Assembly (NCBI GenBank): GCA_963733345.1 | Contig: CAVTDX010000079.1 | Location: forward strand, 22,034-86,033 | Direction of reading: 5' to 3' | DNA length: 64,000 nucleotides | Source: BOG-1155 sp963733345 | GTDB taxonomy: Bacteria > Desulfobacterota > Syntrophorhabdia > Syntrophorhabdales > WCHB1-27 | Shown: one piece after another, positions 52,360 to 61,266 of the stretch | Position numbering within the stretch: position 1 is the stretch's first letter | Layout: every line of letters starts with the position of its first letter | The notes under the pieces: model-generated | Databases searched by the model: none | The model's input: the letters and a program-made list of their open reading frames with translations, nothing else | What the model was told of the DNA's origin: nothing | Position numbers and translations under genes: made by a program

Positions 52360-53175
52360 ATGTTTAATGGGCAGAGAATGGTGAACCATAAGGATTACTA
52401 CCGGATACTCGGCGTGATGAAGACCGCCGGCAAGGCGGAAATCAAGGAGGCTTACCGCAAGCTTGCCTTCCAATATCATCCGGATAGAAATGCTGGCGAG
52501 GCGGCTGCAGTCGAAAGGATGAAGGATATAAATGAGGCGTACGCCGTTTTGTCGGAGCCTGAGAAGCGGCGCAGGTACGACCTGCTGCAGCAGCAATACG
52601 GAACCGGGGCGCATGACCGGTTCAGGCAGAGGTATTCGGAGCAGGACATTTTCAGGGGCTCGGATATCAATTTAATCTTTGAGGAGATGGCGACGGCCTT
52701 CGGGTTCAGGGGCTTCGAGGAGATTTTCTGCGACAGCCACGGCCAGTACCGCACTACGGAATTTCGTGGACCCGGCATGTTCGGCAGGGTCATTGTCTTC
52801 GGTCCCACCCCGGGCGGGGCCAGGCCGCACCGGCCGGAGGTCTTCGGGCAACCGGGCATCATCGCAAGGATGGCGAGCAAGCTCATCCGGTACGCGCTCG
52901 GGAAGGTAATGGGACAGATCGGGACCGGGGCGAAGGACGTCCATGGCACGTTAACCCTGGACGAGCGCGAGGCAACCCAGGGAGGGAAGTTCTTCTACTC
53001 GGACGAAAGAAGATCGAGGCAACTGAAGATTATCGTGCCTCCGGGCATAAGAGCGGGCCAGATGATCCGGCTGAGAGGGATGGGGGAGGGCAGGGGCGCC
53101 CCGGGGGACCTCTACCTGAGGATCGAGATTAGGCGGCCTTTGTTGAAAAAGGTAAGGGAATTCCTTAAGCTTTAG
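52360..53175 (+). CDS. DnaJ-like co-chaperone (J domain plus CTD, no zinc finger)
   Basis: 271 residues. J domain at residues ~10-75 with DYYRILGV, the HPD motif in FQYHPDRNAGE and MKDINEAYAVLSEPEKRRRYD. No Cys-rich zinc finger; the C-terminal part (SRQLKIIVPPGIRAGQMIRL and GDLYLRIEI) is the DnaJ substrate-binding beta domain, so it is CbpA-like (type II). The middle is Gly/Phe-poor with an Arg/Pro-rich stretch. It would stimulate DnaK; targets are unknown. Confidence 0.88.
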   Translation: MFNGQRMVNHKDYYRILGVMKTAGKAEIKEAYRKLAFQYHPDRNAGEAAAVERMKDINEAYAVLSEPEKRRRYDLLQQQYGTGAHDRFRQRYSEQDIFRGSDINLIFEEMATAFGFRGFEEIFCDSHGQYRTTEFRGPGMFGRVIVFGPTPGGARPHRPEVFGQPGIIARMASKLIRYALGKVMGQIGTGAKDVHGTLTLDEREATQGGKFFYSDERRSRQLKIIVPPGIRAGQMIRLRGMGEGRGAPGDLYLRIEIRRPLLKKVREFLKL

Positions 53176-53244
53176 CTATGAGGGTCGCCTCTTGGAAAAA
53201 ATATTCCGGGATATGCGACTTTATGGTGAAACGGCGTGATATCT

Positions 53245-53730
53245 ATGGCTAGGGGCAGGCTGCCGGTCACGCCGGCGATCCGTTTCTTGCGCGACAGGGG
53301 CGTCGCCTTCACCGAACATCCTTACAGGTATGAGGATAAAGGGGGCACGGCCGTCTGCGCAAGGGAGCTTCATATCGACGAACACCGCGTGATCAAGACC
53401 CTGGTGATGGAAGACGAGGTGAAACGCCCACTCATCGTGCTGATGCACGGCGACATGGAGGTTTCGACCAAGGAGTTGGCAAGGCGCATGGGCTCAAAAC
53501 GGGTAAGCTCGTGCGCGCACGAGACTGCGCAGAAGCATACGGGCTATCTCGTGGGTGGCATCTCTCCTTTCGGCGCCAGGAAGAATATGCCTGTCTATAT
53601 GGAAGAATCCATTCTCGCTGAGCCGCTAATATATATCAATGGAGGTAGACGGGGACTGCTCGTGAGCATGGCGCCGGGAGAAATCATACGGGTTCTTGAG
53701 CCGACGTTGGTGTCGGCGGGCATCAGATAA
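53245..53730 (+). CDS. ybaK: YbaK/EbsC-type aminoacyl-tRNA deacylase
   Basis: 161 residues. Hydrolyses misacylated Cys-tRNA(Pro) in trans. VTPAIRFLRDRGVAFTEHPY, HIDEHRVIKTLVME and VGGISPFGARKNMPVYMEES are family motifs; the latter carries the GGxSP-type loop. An in-frame GTG at 53236 is an alternative start. Stands alone. Confidence 0.88.
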   Translation: MARGRLPVTPAIRFLRDRGVAFTEHPYRYEDKGGTAVCARELHIDEHRVIKTLVMEDEVKRPLIVLMHGDMEVSTKELARRMGSKRVSSCAHETAQKHTGYLVGGISPFGARKNMPVYMEESILAEPLIYINGGRRGLLVSMAPGEIIRVLEPTLVSAGIR

Positions 53731-53867
53731 CTTCTTTTCTTCCAGTCCCTTAAGCCTTTCGAAGACCATCCGATAATAGTGTCAACAAAAATGCAGCAGA
53801 AGGATTGATCGTGCCAAGCTTGTTTGATCGTTGCATCTCTTAAACCCACGCATCCATCCCCCCTCCT

Positions 53868-53904
53868 GGCAGTCTCGCCCCGTGTCGGATAGGGCGAGAC
53901 TGCC
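53868..53904. repeat. 13-bp perfect hairpin, possible terminator
   Basis: GGCAGTCTCGCCC (53868-53880) and its reverse complement (53892-53904) around 11 bases, followed eight bases later by TATTTTG. It could end transcription from ybaK or be an extragenic palindrome. Confidence 0.5.
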
Positions 53905-53992
53905 ACTCGCCTATTTTGTTCTGGCATGTTTGCGCAAAAGTTTCATAAAATAACGCAGCAAACAGCAATGCCAGGAGAAGGAGAGTACAGCC

Positions 53993-54883
53993 ATGAATAG
54001 ACGCAATTTTTTCACATTCCTTCCGTCCGCAGTTGTCGCCCTCGCGCTTCTGTTTCCGCGGCCCGGCGTCTGCCGGCTGAATTTGCCGGAGCTCGATGGG
54101 CAGACAGTGATTGAGGGTGAAGACCATGAGACGCTCAAGGATTTCTTTGGGCATTACCCGCAAGATGGCATGCCGCAGGCGCCCAAGGGAGAGGTGAAGC
54201 AGATATTGCTCCGGGCCCTGCCTGAAGCCTATAAGAAAGGATGCGCCGACATGGTGGCCCACTGGGCGCCGGCGGCGGATGGCACTGAGGCGATGTCGGT
54301 GCGGCTGCTCCACGTGGAGGCGGGCGGCGCCGGCAAGCCCAAGCAGGCGCTCCTCGCATATGCCTGTTTTTCAGGGGCGAACGAATACGGAAGCCAGTTC
54401 ATGGACGAGCGGCTGGCTGCGCTGACGGTCGAGAGGAAAGCGTCACGCCTCTCTATGATGCCCGATGACGCGGATTGTGAGGACTGCCCCGCTTTGACCC
54501 GGATACGGCCCGAAAATGAGGTCCACATAGGCGGGAAATGCGTGGTCGGGCTGAACGTTCTTAAGACAAACGAGAACCCATGCTGCACCCTGGCCCGTAC
54601 GGTGAAGGAAGAGAGGGTCGATTTTTACCTGATGCAGGACAACGGGGATGCGGTAAAGCGCGCCGGTTGGGTCTTAAAAGCACGGGATCCATACATCGTG
54701 GGCGGCGGCGCGGATGACGAGAGAACAGTCTATAACGCAAGCGTCGTTTTCAAAAAAGACATGAAGGGCAACATCATCGGCGTGCTTTCTCCTTACACGC
54801 TCGTAACTAACGGCAAGCGCAGCGGGAAAGGGATGGTGCGTTATGACTGGAACAGTGAAAGAAAAGAATTTATCAAGGAATAG
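53993..54883 (+). CDS. Secreted protein of unknown function
   Basis: 296 residues with a clear signal peptide (NFFTFLPSAVVALALLFP, cleavage near PGVC). Several Cys pairs (DADCEDCP, NPCC) suggest disulfides in the periplasm. No family recognised. AGGAGAAGGAGAG lies upstream of the ATG. A terminator follows at 54892-54930. It may be a lipoprotein if Cys27 is the cleavage residue, but the lipobox PGVC is weak. Confidence 0.65.
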   Translation: MNRRNFFTFLPSAVVALALLFPRPGVCRLNLPELDGQTVIEGEDHETLKDFFGHYPQDGMPQAPKGEVKQILLRALPEAYKKGCADMVAHWAPAADGTEAMSVRLLHVEAGGAGKPKQALLAYACFSGANEYGSQFMDERLAALTVERKASRLSMMPDDADCEDCPALTRIRPENEVHIGGKCVVGLNVLKTNENPCCTLARTVKEERVDFYLMQDNGDAVKRAGWVLKARDPYIVGGGADDERTVYNASVVFKKDMKGNIIGVLSPYTLVTNGKRSGKGMVRYDWNSERKEFIKE

Positions 54884-54891
54884 CGCCGGAC

Positions 54892-54930
54892 AAGGCCGCC
54901 TCCCCAACGGAGGCGGACCGCCTTCTTTTG
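54892..54930 (+). terminator. Intrinsic terminator after the secreted protein
   Basis: GCCTCC and GGAGGC pair around a short loop, extended by AAGGC with GCCTT across a bulge, followed by CTTTTG. It is the best terminator-like structure seen in the window. Confidence 0.5.
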
Positions 54931-54988
54931 CAGTTTGCGAAAACGGCGGGGCAGGGGTTATTATATTGTCGTTTATGAATGAGGGGTT

Positions 54989-55047
54989 GTCGCCTCCCGG
55001 CTTTGTTAAGGGGAGGCTTCACCGGCTTTGCCGGTGGAGGGGGCGAC
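54989..55047. repeat. Double-hairpin intergenic repeat, copy 2
   Basis: Outer pairing GTCGCC(TCC) with (GGAGG)GGCGAC, inner hairpin CACCGGC-TTT-GCCGGTG. Shares GGGGAGGC and CCGGCTTTGCCGG with copy 1 at 26175-26219 read on the other strand. It ends about 30 bases before the degP start. Confidence 0.6.
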
Positions 55048-55078
55048 GATAGCCCCAGTAATTGTTGGGAGGATCTTT

Positions 55079-56515
55079 ATGTCCCGCACGGGTCAATGGG
55101 ACGGTCGGATCGGGCATTGGGGCGTTGCGCCTGCGGTTCTGCTGCTCCTGGTCAGCCTCCTCGCTTCGGCAGAGGCAGGAAGCAGGAGGGTCCCCGCGGA
55201 CTTGTGCACCGTAATAGTGCAGGTTGCAAAACAAAACATCCCGGCGGTCGTCCACATTGAGGTCATGGAGCGGCAGGAAGTGGCCAACCCGTTTTTTGAG
55301 TTTCAGAACGATCCTTTTTTCCGTCACTTTTTCGGCAACCCCGGCGGCCGGAGGAAATTCCAGCGTGAATTGAGGGGGCTGGGGACCGGCATGATCATAG
55401 ACAGCCAGGGTCATATTCTAACCAATCACCACGTAGCGGGCGGGGCTACGAGAATCGAGGTCACTATCTCCGATGGACGGCAATTTCCCGCAAAGCTCGT
55501 CGGGAGCGACCCTAAAACAGACCTCGCCGTTGTGCGCATCAGCGCAAAGGAGTCCCTTCCGCACGTCTCCTTCGGAGACTCGGACAAGATGGAGGTCGGT
55601 GAATGGGTCGTCGCCATAGGGCATCCGAGGGGACTTGACCAAACCGTCACCCAGGGCATCATCAGCGCGAAACACCGGCGGGGCATCACCGACCCGACGG
55701 GTTATCAAGATTTCCTTCAGACGGATGCGGCGATAAATCCGGGGAACAGCGGAGGCCCGCTTTTGAACCTTTATGGTGAGGTGATAGGCGTCAACACCGC
55801 TATTGCCTCCCAATCAGGCGGCTCGGAAGGGATCGGCTTCGCCATTCCGAGCAATATGGCCGTTCACACGGCGACGATGTTGATTGCCCACGGCAAGGTC
55901 GAGCGAGGCTGGCTGGGCGTGGCCTTGCGCGACCTTACGCCGGAGTTGGCCAGGTCGCTTAACATGCCGGCGAACAGGGGCGCGCTCGTCGCCGAGGCGA
56001 CCCAAGACGGGCCTGCGGACCGCGCGGGCTTAAAAAAGAACGATGTGATCGTCTCCTTCGAGGGTGTGGAAGTCATGGATGCCGCCGAGGTCCGCAACCT
56101 GGCCGCGGGGGCGACTGTGGGGCAAGATGTCAAAGTGACCGTGCTGCGACAGGGCAAGAAGCACGATTTTGTCGTCCGGGTTGGAAATCTTCAGGAAGGG
56201 GCCAAGCACGCTGCCGGCGTTGCCAAGTAGCGTTTGGGGGTGGAGGTGAGGGCGGTCACGGCCAAAGAGGCGGAGAAATTTGGGCTGGCCGCGAACCAGG
56301 GCGCCGTCGTCTCCTGGGTAGATCAGAAGGGACCCCTCGGCGCTGCCGGCTTTAAGGAGGGCGATATGATCCCGGAGGTGAACGGGGGGGCGATTACGAG
56401 CGTTGACGCCTTTATCGAGGCCGTGGCAGGCCTCCGGCCGCGGCAGCGCGCGACGCTACTCGCCGTCGATCATCACACGGGGAATGCGGGCACAATCCAA
56501 ATCGTGGCGAGGTAG
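55079..56515 (+). CDS. degP: DegP/HtrA-type serine protease with in-frame TAG
   Basis: Periplasmic protease/chaperone; 478 codons if the stop is read through, the normal DegP length. Signal peptide (PAVLLLLVSLLASAEA). Triad visible: His in ILTNHHVAGG, Asp in PKTDLAVVRIS, Ser in NPGNSGGPLLN. PDZ1 follows at residues ~275-380. A TAG at 56228-56230 lies in the linker, and PDZ2 (LGVEVRAVTAKEAEKFGLA to GNAGTIQIVAR) continues in the same frame. This is a nonsense change, not a frameshift; a single substitution (e.g. CAG to TAG) or sequencing error explains it. The ATG at 55079 is chosen because the upstream open frame covers the repeat. Confidence 0.85.
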
Positions 56516-56725
56516 GCGCGTCTCGAGTGCTGCTCCTGCGCTTTTAATAGTGCCTATCGCCGGCCCTCTTAGCCTTTTGCCCCGCGCCCGAAAGGCGCGG
56601 AGCAACAAGTTGTCCTTGAAAAAAAGGCGGTTTTGTGTCAAAAATAGATGTTGTACGTTCGGGACGCCATCGACTCCCTTCTTTGGATGTCGGGCAGGCG
56701 TTCTTTTTAGTTTCGTGGAGGGATT

Positions 56726-57769
56726 ATGCGCCTTGCTGCAACCGTTTTCGTGATTCTTTTCGTGCTCGGCTTCTCCTGCCTTGCGGCTGGGTCGGCTGAT
56801 ACGAAAGGCGAGAAGGCTGCACAGACGGCAAGCGTGGTGACGGCCGATGCCGTCTGGAATGCAGACAAACAGACGGTGCAGGAGGCGAAACAGAAGTGCA
56901 CTGACACCGGCGGGCAGGGAGTTGGAGGAGTGCTTCGCGGACGCAATGCAGAGCCTCGGGGCTTCGCCGGAAGCGGCCGCGTTCACGAGGTCCTTCGGCG
57001 GGGGGGCGTTCGTACGCAGGTTCAGGGAAACGGGACGCGTCGATGTTGCCCAGGTCATCTATCCCTTCAGGGCGAACGAAAACTATGGGATCCTGCTTGT
57101 GAACGGCGATCCTCCCATCGTCGACGTGGACGACATGGCGCTGTTGCCGAAGGAGGCGATGGAACAGGACAGCAGGACTTACATAGCCATCAGGAAAAGC
57201 TATCCGAGAGTAACTATGTGGCCTGGGGAGAGGTCCCTCAAGCAGGCGCCCGTCGTCGAAACTCTGCCCGGCGGAGGCCAGTCCTTCGTCATGCCCTATA
57301 CCCTCCGCAATTTTTGCCATGCGTGCGAGGTCCTGGCTCGGCGTTCTTCTCGTTTGATTTCGATAGGGGAGGAAAACTGAGCACGATCCGTTTTCTCCGC
57401 GTCGAGACACCGCCGAAAAAGCCGCCCAAGAGCGAGGCGCGTAAGGAGAGCGAAGAGATCCGTTTCGTAGTGATGGCGGAGGAGGGAAAGGAATTCACCG
57501 TAAGATTGAACTCGAACAGGACTACCGGTTACCAATGGCGGCCGGCATCTCCTCTTGACGAGCGTATCGTCAAAGTTGTGAAATGCGAATATGTGCCGTT
57601 CGAGGGGACCTTGATGGGCAGCGGCGGCGAGGAGATATGGACCTTCCTTGCTACCGGGAAGGGAAGCGCCGAAATTACGATGGAATATGTCCGTCCGTGG
57701 GAGAAGATGCATTTCCCCGTCAAAACAGCCACGATTCAGGTTTTTGTCAGCCCGGCGGAGCCACGATAA
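56726..57769 (+). CDS. Secreted protein with C-terminal chagasin-like (I42) inhibitor domain (two frameshifts)
   Basis: About 347 residues restored. Signal peptide LAATVFVILFVLGFSCLAAG. The middle part reads in another frame between about 56895 and 57338 (RELEECFADAMQSLGASPEA through PYTLRNFCHACEVL), no family recognised. The C terminus back in the first frame is a chagasin-type cysteine-peptidase inhibitor: RLNSNRTTGYQWRPASP, GGEEIWTFLATGKGSAEI and YVRPWEK, matching the NxTTGY and RPW loops. Both shifts look like single missing or extra bases. Confidence 0.7.
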   Translation: MRLAATVFVILFVLGFSCLAAGSADTKGEKAAQTASVVTADAVWNADKQTVQEAKQKCTDTGGQGVGGVLRGRNAEPRGFAGSGRVHEVLRRGGVRTQVQGNGTRRCCPGHLSLQGERKLWDPACERRSSHRRRGRHGAVAEGGDGTGQQDLHSHQEKLSESNYVAWGEVPQAGARRRNSARRRPVLRHALYPPQFLPCVRGPGSAFFSFDFDRGGKLSTIRFLRVETPPKKPPKSEARKESEEIRFVVMAEEGKEFTVRLNSNRTTGYQWRPASPLDERIVKVVKCEYVPFEGTLMGSGGEEIWTFLATGKGSAEITMEYVRPWEKMHFPVKTATIQVFVSPAEPR

Positions 57770-57941
57770 AGAGGCCGAATAGCGGCCCTTGACGCTGACT
57801 AACTTGTCCTGGGCAAGAGAAGTCGTGACATACCCGCCGTTTCCTCTTAGATTAAAGGGCAGGTAAAATAGGGCGCCTGCCGGCCCGCGGCGTCAGACGG
57901 TTGCCGGGAACGATTGACGCTCGATTTCACAGGTATTTCTT

Positions 57942-58436
57942 ATGGCGAAAGAGAGTGCGGGCTTGCTCATGTACCGCCTCAGGAAGGGCGAAATCCAGGT
58001 GTTGCTGGTACATCCAGGCGGCCCGTACTGGACGAAAAAAGACAGGGCGGCATGGACAATCCCGAAAGGCGAGATCGAGCAGGGTGAAGACGCCCTTGCC
58101 GCTGCCGCACGGGAGTTCGAAGAAGAGACGGGGTTTCACCCGGAAGGTGCTTTCCATCCGCTGAACTCGGTCTCCCTGAAGAGTCGCAAGACTGTCTACG
58201 CGTGGGCCTTTGAGGGCGATTGCGACCCGAAGGCCCTAAAAAGCATTACCTTTGCTATGGAGTGGCCTCCTCATTTGGGCAGGGAGCAGGAGTTTCCTGA
58301 AGTGGACCGTGCCGAATGGTTCGGCCTGGAGGAAGCAAAGGAAAAAATTCAGGCCGCACAGATGGGGTTTATCGACGAATTGGAGAGGGTCGTGTCGGGA
58401 GGCGCCAAGCTTGCGGCCATTCGTCGCCTTGTTTAA
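57942..58436 (+). CDS. NUDIX hydrolase
   Basis: 164 residues. AGLLMYRLRKGEIQVLLVHP start, then WTIPKGEIEQGEDALAAAAR and EFEEETGFHPEG, the NUDIX box. Resembles the diadenosine polyphosphate / NTP-pyrophosphohydrolase group often annotated DR_1025-like; substrate unknown. It converges on the ATP-grasp gene and overlaps its 3' end by 4 bases, marking the edge of the phage-like block. Confidence 0.88.
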   Translation: MAKESAGLLMYRLRKGEIQVLLVHPGGPYWTKKDRAAWTIPKGEIEQGEDALAAAAREFEEETGFHPEGAFHPLNSVSLKSRKTVYAWAFEGDCDPKALKSITFAMEWPPHLGREQEFPEVDRAEWFGLEEAKEKIQAAQMGFIDELERVVSGGAKLAAIRRLV

Positions 58437-59677
58437 AAGTTTATCCCGTACTGTTTCCCTTTATTGATGTCCTCTACAATCAGGTCCAGACCTTTTTCGT
58501 CCATCGCGAGCCTTTTTCCTTTCACCTGCTTCGCGCGCTCCCTGGCGAGGTCGATCGCCTCCTTGATCGTGTCGCCGAGGGCGATGACCGTGCCGACGGA
58601 TTCGAAGCCCGGCACGCAATAGTAGTCCCGGCCCTTGCGGACCGCCATGCGGAATTTCAGCCACCGGCGCAGTTCGCCGGGGAACCCGATGTTGACCCAG
58701 GTCTCTCGCGCGTCTCCTGACTCCAGAGTCATGGCAGCAGCGTACTTGCAGGCAATGACGGGCGCAATCTTGCGGCCTGTGGCCAATCCGTAAATCACGT
58801 CAGAATAGTTCTCGAAAAGCTCTGTCTGGATGGCCGCAACCCCTGGCGCGGCAAGCCTGACGGTGGGATCAATTAAATACGGCGTGCGGGACGGCCCGAT
58901 CCTGAACTCGGCTGAATAGAAAAAACGCGTCTTTGCTTTTTTGAACTCCGGCGCGAGCCCTTGATCGATCCACGCGGCGGCATCCGGCAGATCGCCCCGC
59001 GTCCTGTAAACGCGCTCGACCATCCCGGCTTTGCCCTCGTAGCCGCAACACGCCGGGAAGATCAGTTCCCCCTCCCAGGTGATTGCATCGATCCCCGGCT
59101 CCACACCTTCGAGCAGTTCCTCGCAGATGAAGATCGCGTCTTCCTTGTAAGGACCGAGCTTGTAGGCGATCCTGTCGACCGTCCATTCCGTCTGGTGTTC
59201 GTCGATGTGCTTAAAGCTCTCTTCGATGCCGCGGAACAGGTCGATCTTGATGAAATAGTCCTTATGGTCCTTGATAAACTTGCGCAGGGCCGTGACGCCT
59301 TTGACGCGGTGGGTCTCCTGGACGGGAAGGCCGTTCTCCTTTTGTCTCGTGCGGCCGTACCAACGGTTCAGCTCTAATTTTTCCGCGGCCCCCGCGCCTG
59401 CGACGGGATAGTCATGCTGCCTGAGCCACTCCACGAGGGCGGCGGACGTGGTGTCCGGAACAAAGATGAAGTCCGCTCCGTCTATATGGTCCTCGAAGCT
59501 GCTCACCCTCTCCAGGCCGTCAAGACCCTCGCCGATCTTCGCCTTGAACGGCTCTGGAAAAGCGTCGGTCCAGGGCACGAAGTACTTGACCTCCGCGCAG
59601 TCGCGCAAGAGGCGCAGGGCATTTTCAGTGAAGAGGCCGAGGTCATAGACAATCGCTTTTTTATTTGACAGATTCAT
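58433..59677 (-). CDS. ATP-grasp-like enzyme at the edge of the phage block
   Basis: About 414 residues from MNLSNKKAIVYDLGLFTENA. The preATP-grasp part (residues ~1-110) is Rossmann-like; the ATP-grasp core includes YFIKIDLFRGIEESF, IFICEELLEGVEPG and TPYLIDPTVRLAAPG (like the metal-binding region of PurD-type ligases). A ligase or carboxylate-amine ligase is predicted, but no substrate. Similar proteins occur in phage genomes, which fits the block beyond it. It is transcribed with the phage-like genes. The ATG at 59677 is chosen over a GTG at 59692. Confidence 0.7.
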   Translation of the reverse strand: MNLSNKKAIVYDLGLFTENALRLLRDCAEVKYFVPWTDAFPEPFKAKIGEGLDGLERVSSFEDHIDGADFIFVPDTTSAALVEWLRQHDYPVAGAGAAEKLELNRWYGRTRQKENGLPVQETHRVKGVTALRKFIKDHKDYFIKIDLFRGIEESFKHIDEHQTEWTVDRIAYKLGPYKEDAIFICEELLEGVEPGIDAITWEGELIFPACCGYEGKAGMVERVYRTRGDLPDAAAWIDQGLAPEFKKAKTRFFYSAEFRIGPSRTPYLIDPTVRLAAPGVAAIQTELFENYSDVIYGLATGRKIAPVIACKYAAAMTLESGDARETWVNIGFPGELRRWLKFRMAVRKGRDYYCVPGFESVGTVIALGDTIKEAIDLARERAKQVKGKRLAMDEKGLDLIVEDINKGKQYGINF

Positions 59678-59777
59678 GTTTCCGTCCCCCACTAGTCACA
59701 TGACATACGTTTACGTGTTCTTCCTTGCCGTCGCTTGCGTCCTTCTTTGGCGCTGGATAAGCTCCCGCCGATAATCA

Positions 59778-60395
59778 TCACTCTTCCGCCTCCGCCGCCT
59801 CTCTCTCCGCAAGCTTTTCCCTGTATGCTTTTCCGGTCCGCTGCCTGATTTGTCTTGCCTTTGCCAAGCCGTATTCGCTTGGCGGGACCTCGGACCTCAG
59901 ACCCTCTTGTATTGCCGCTTCCCTTGCCGTGATCTCTTCTCCCGGCAACAACTTCGTCCACTTGCGCGCCAGAGGCAATTTGACCGCGCTTCCGTAAAGC
60001 CTCTCAGGCAATCTGGAGCGTGCAAGCGCATTCACTCCCCCTTCGATTCCGCTCAGGGCCGCCCCGCCAGCCCCTCCAATAAGCGCGTTGACGTAAGGGT
60101 TTTTATTTGTGGTTGTGGGCTGCGCGTAGCCGACCGCCGCGCCTCTCTGTACGAGGTCCGGGATAGGATCTGAAAACCCCGCGAGTACGCCCATCGCCCC
60201 TTTAAATGTCCGGCCCCGATCTGGGTAGTTCGATGCATAGTACGCAGGGACCTGGCGATTCCCCCACTTAAATGTTCCCCCCGACCGCTCTATCAGGTTC
60301 GGATTTATGCCCGCCTCGGCGAAGAGATCCCGTGGCGCCGGCTTGCCCGAATCGTCCGGCGCGATCCCCGCCTGCTTGAAGAGGTCGACCGGCAT
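59778..60395 (-). CDS. Phage-like protein with DLFxxAGI motifs
   Basis: About 205 residues. Two related N-terminal motifs (DLFKQAGIAPDD and DLFAEAGINPN), then a Gly/Ala-rich middle (NALIGGAGGAALSGIEGG) and a charged, helical C terminus. Such DLFxxAG motifs are common near the N terminus of phage internal virion or ejection proteins. Starts TGATG-overlapped with the preceding gene. Function unknown. Confidence 0.6.
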   Translation of the reverse strand: MPVDLFKQAGIAPDDSGKPAPRDLFAEAGINPNLIERSGGTFKWGNRQVPAYYASNYPDRGRTFKGAMGVLAGFSDPIPDLVQRGAAVGYAQPTTTNKNPYVNALIGGAGGAALSGIEGGVNALARSRLPERLYGSAVKLPLARKWTKLLPGEEITAREAAIQEGLRSEVPPSEYGLAKARQIRQRTGKAYREKLAEREAAEAEE

Positions 60396-61258
60396 CACTG
60401 CACCCCCAGGCGTTTCTTGACCTCATCGACGGTCATACCATATTGCTTCGCGGTGTATTCCAGGTCCGCCTGCGTGTAGTTTCCCCTCCCGGACTGGCTG
60501 TCTGACCGATTCGGCATGTCCCCAAGCTTCACCTGCGCGCTCCCCTCGCCGTATTGCTGCACCAGCGCCGCGCGGTCTGCTACTCTCTTGCCCACCTGGC
60601 TCTGCGCGCCTCCCGCCCTCTGCACATTGTAGTGCCCGTCCGGCGTCCCGATCACGTCGTAGCCGCCGCCTGGCCCGTCGTAGTGGATGACACCGCCTTG
60701 GAGAGTCATCTTCGATGGATCGATCTGTTTCCAAGCCGGGTCCTGCTGCTCTAAATAAGGCTTCATCATGGCGATCCCCTGCGGCCCGAGCTGATGCACC
60801 AGCGCGGCCATCCTGTCTATCCGCGCCTGTTGCTGACCCTGCGCCTGTTGCGCGACTTGCGCCCGCCCCACGTCCATGTAATTCTCCCTGGATCCTGTCC
60901 AGGGCGTATACGGTGCAGCGCTGGTCAATGTATTTCTAGGATAGCTTTCGCCCGAGGCGAGCGCCCCTCCCGCCGCCAGGGTATTTGTCGGGCCGGCCGG
61001 CGAGTCACCGGGTCCGGCGAGGGGCCCGTTTGCAGGCTGCTGCCCGCCCTGGCCCGTCAGATAGTTGCGGCGCAAGACGTCGTATTGCCCCTCATCGATG
61101 GCGCCCTTCCGCAAGGCGTCCTGGAGCTGCATGCCCACGAGCGTGTTCCGGATCCCCCGGTTGTAGATGTCCTGATAGCCTTCCATTGCCTTAAAATAGC
61201 TCGTAGGCGCCGGCGTAGGCGTCCACATCGAGGAGAGCCCGTAATCGTCGTATGCCAT
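60395..61258 (-). CDS. Phage-like structural protein, Gln/Gly-rich
   Basis: 287 residues, MAYDDYGLSSMWTPTPAPT start. Gln/Ala/Gly-rich middle (VAQQAQGQQQARIDRMAALV) and ending KQYGMTVDEVKKRLGVQ. GGAGG precedes the ATG at 61258. Probably an internal virion or tail-associated protein by context and composition; no family is recognised. Confidence 0.6.
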   Translation of the reverse strand: MAYDDYGLSSMWTPTPAPTSYFKAMEGYQDIYNRGIRNTLVGMQLQDALRKGAIDEGQYDVLRRNYLTGQGGQQPANGPLAGPGDSPAGPTNTLAAGGALASGESYPRNTLTSAAPYTPWTGSRENYMDVGRAQVAQQAQGQQQARIDRMAALVHQLGPQGIAMMKPYLEQQDPAWKQIDPSKMTLQGGVIHYDGPGGGYDVIGTPDGHYNVQRAGGAQSQVGKRVADRAALVQQYGEGSAQVKLGDMPNRSDSQSGRGNYTQADLEYTAKQYGMTVDEVKKRLGVQ

Positions 61259-61266
61259 GTTTCCTC

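Noticed and set aside
56228..56230. TAG in degP as pyrrolysine
   Set aside because: No pyl genes in view, and pyrrolysine is known mainly from methylamine methyltransferases; point mutation or error is simpler.
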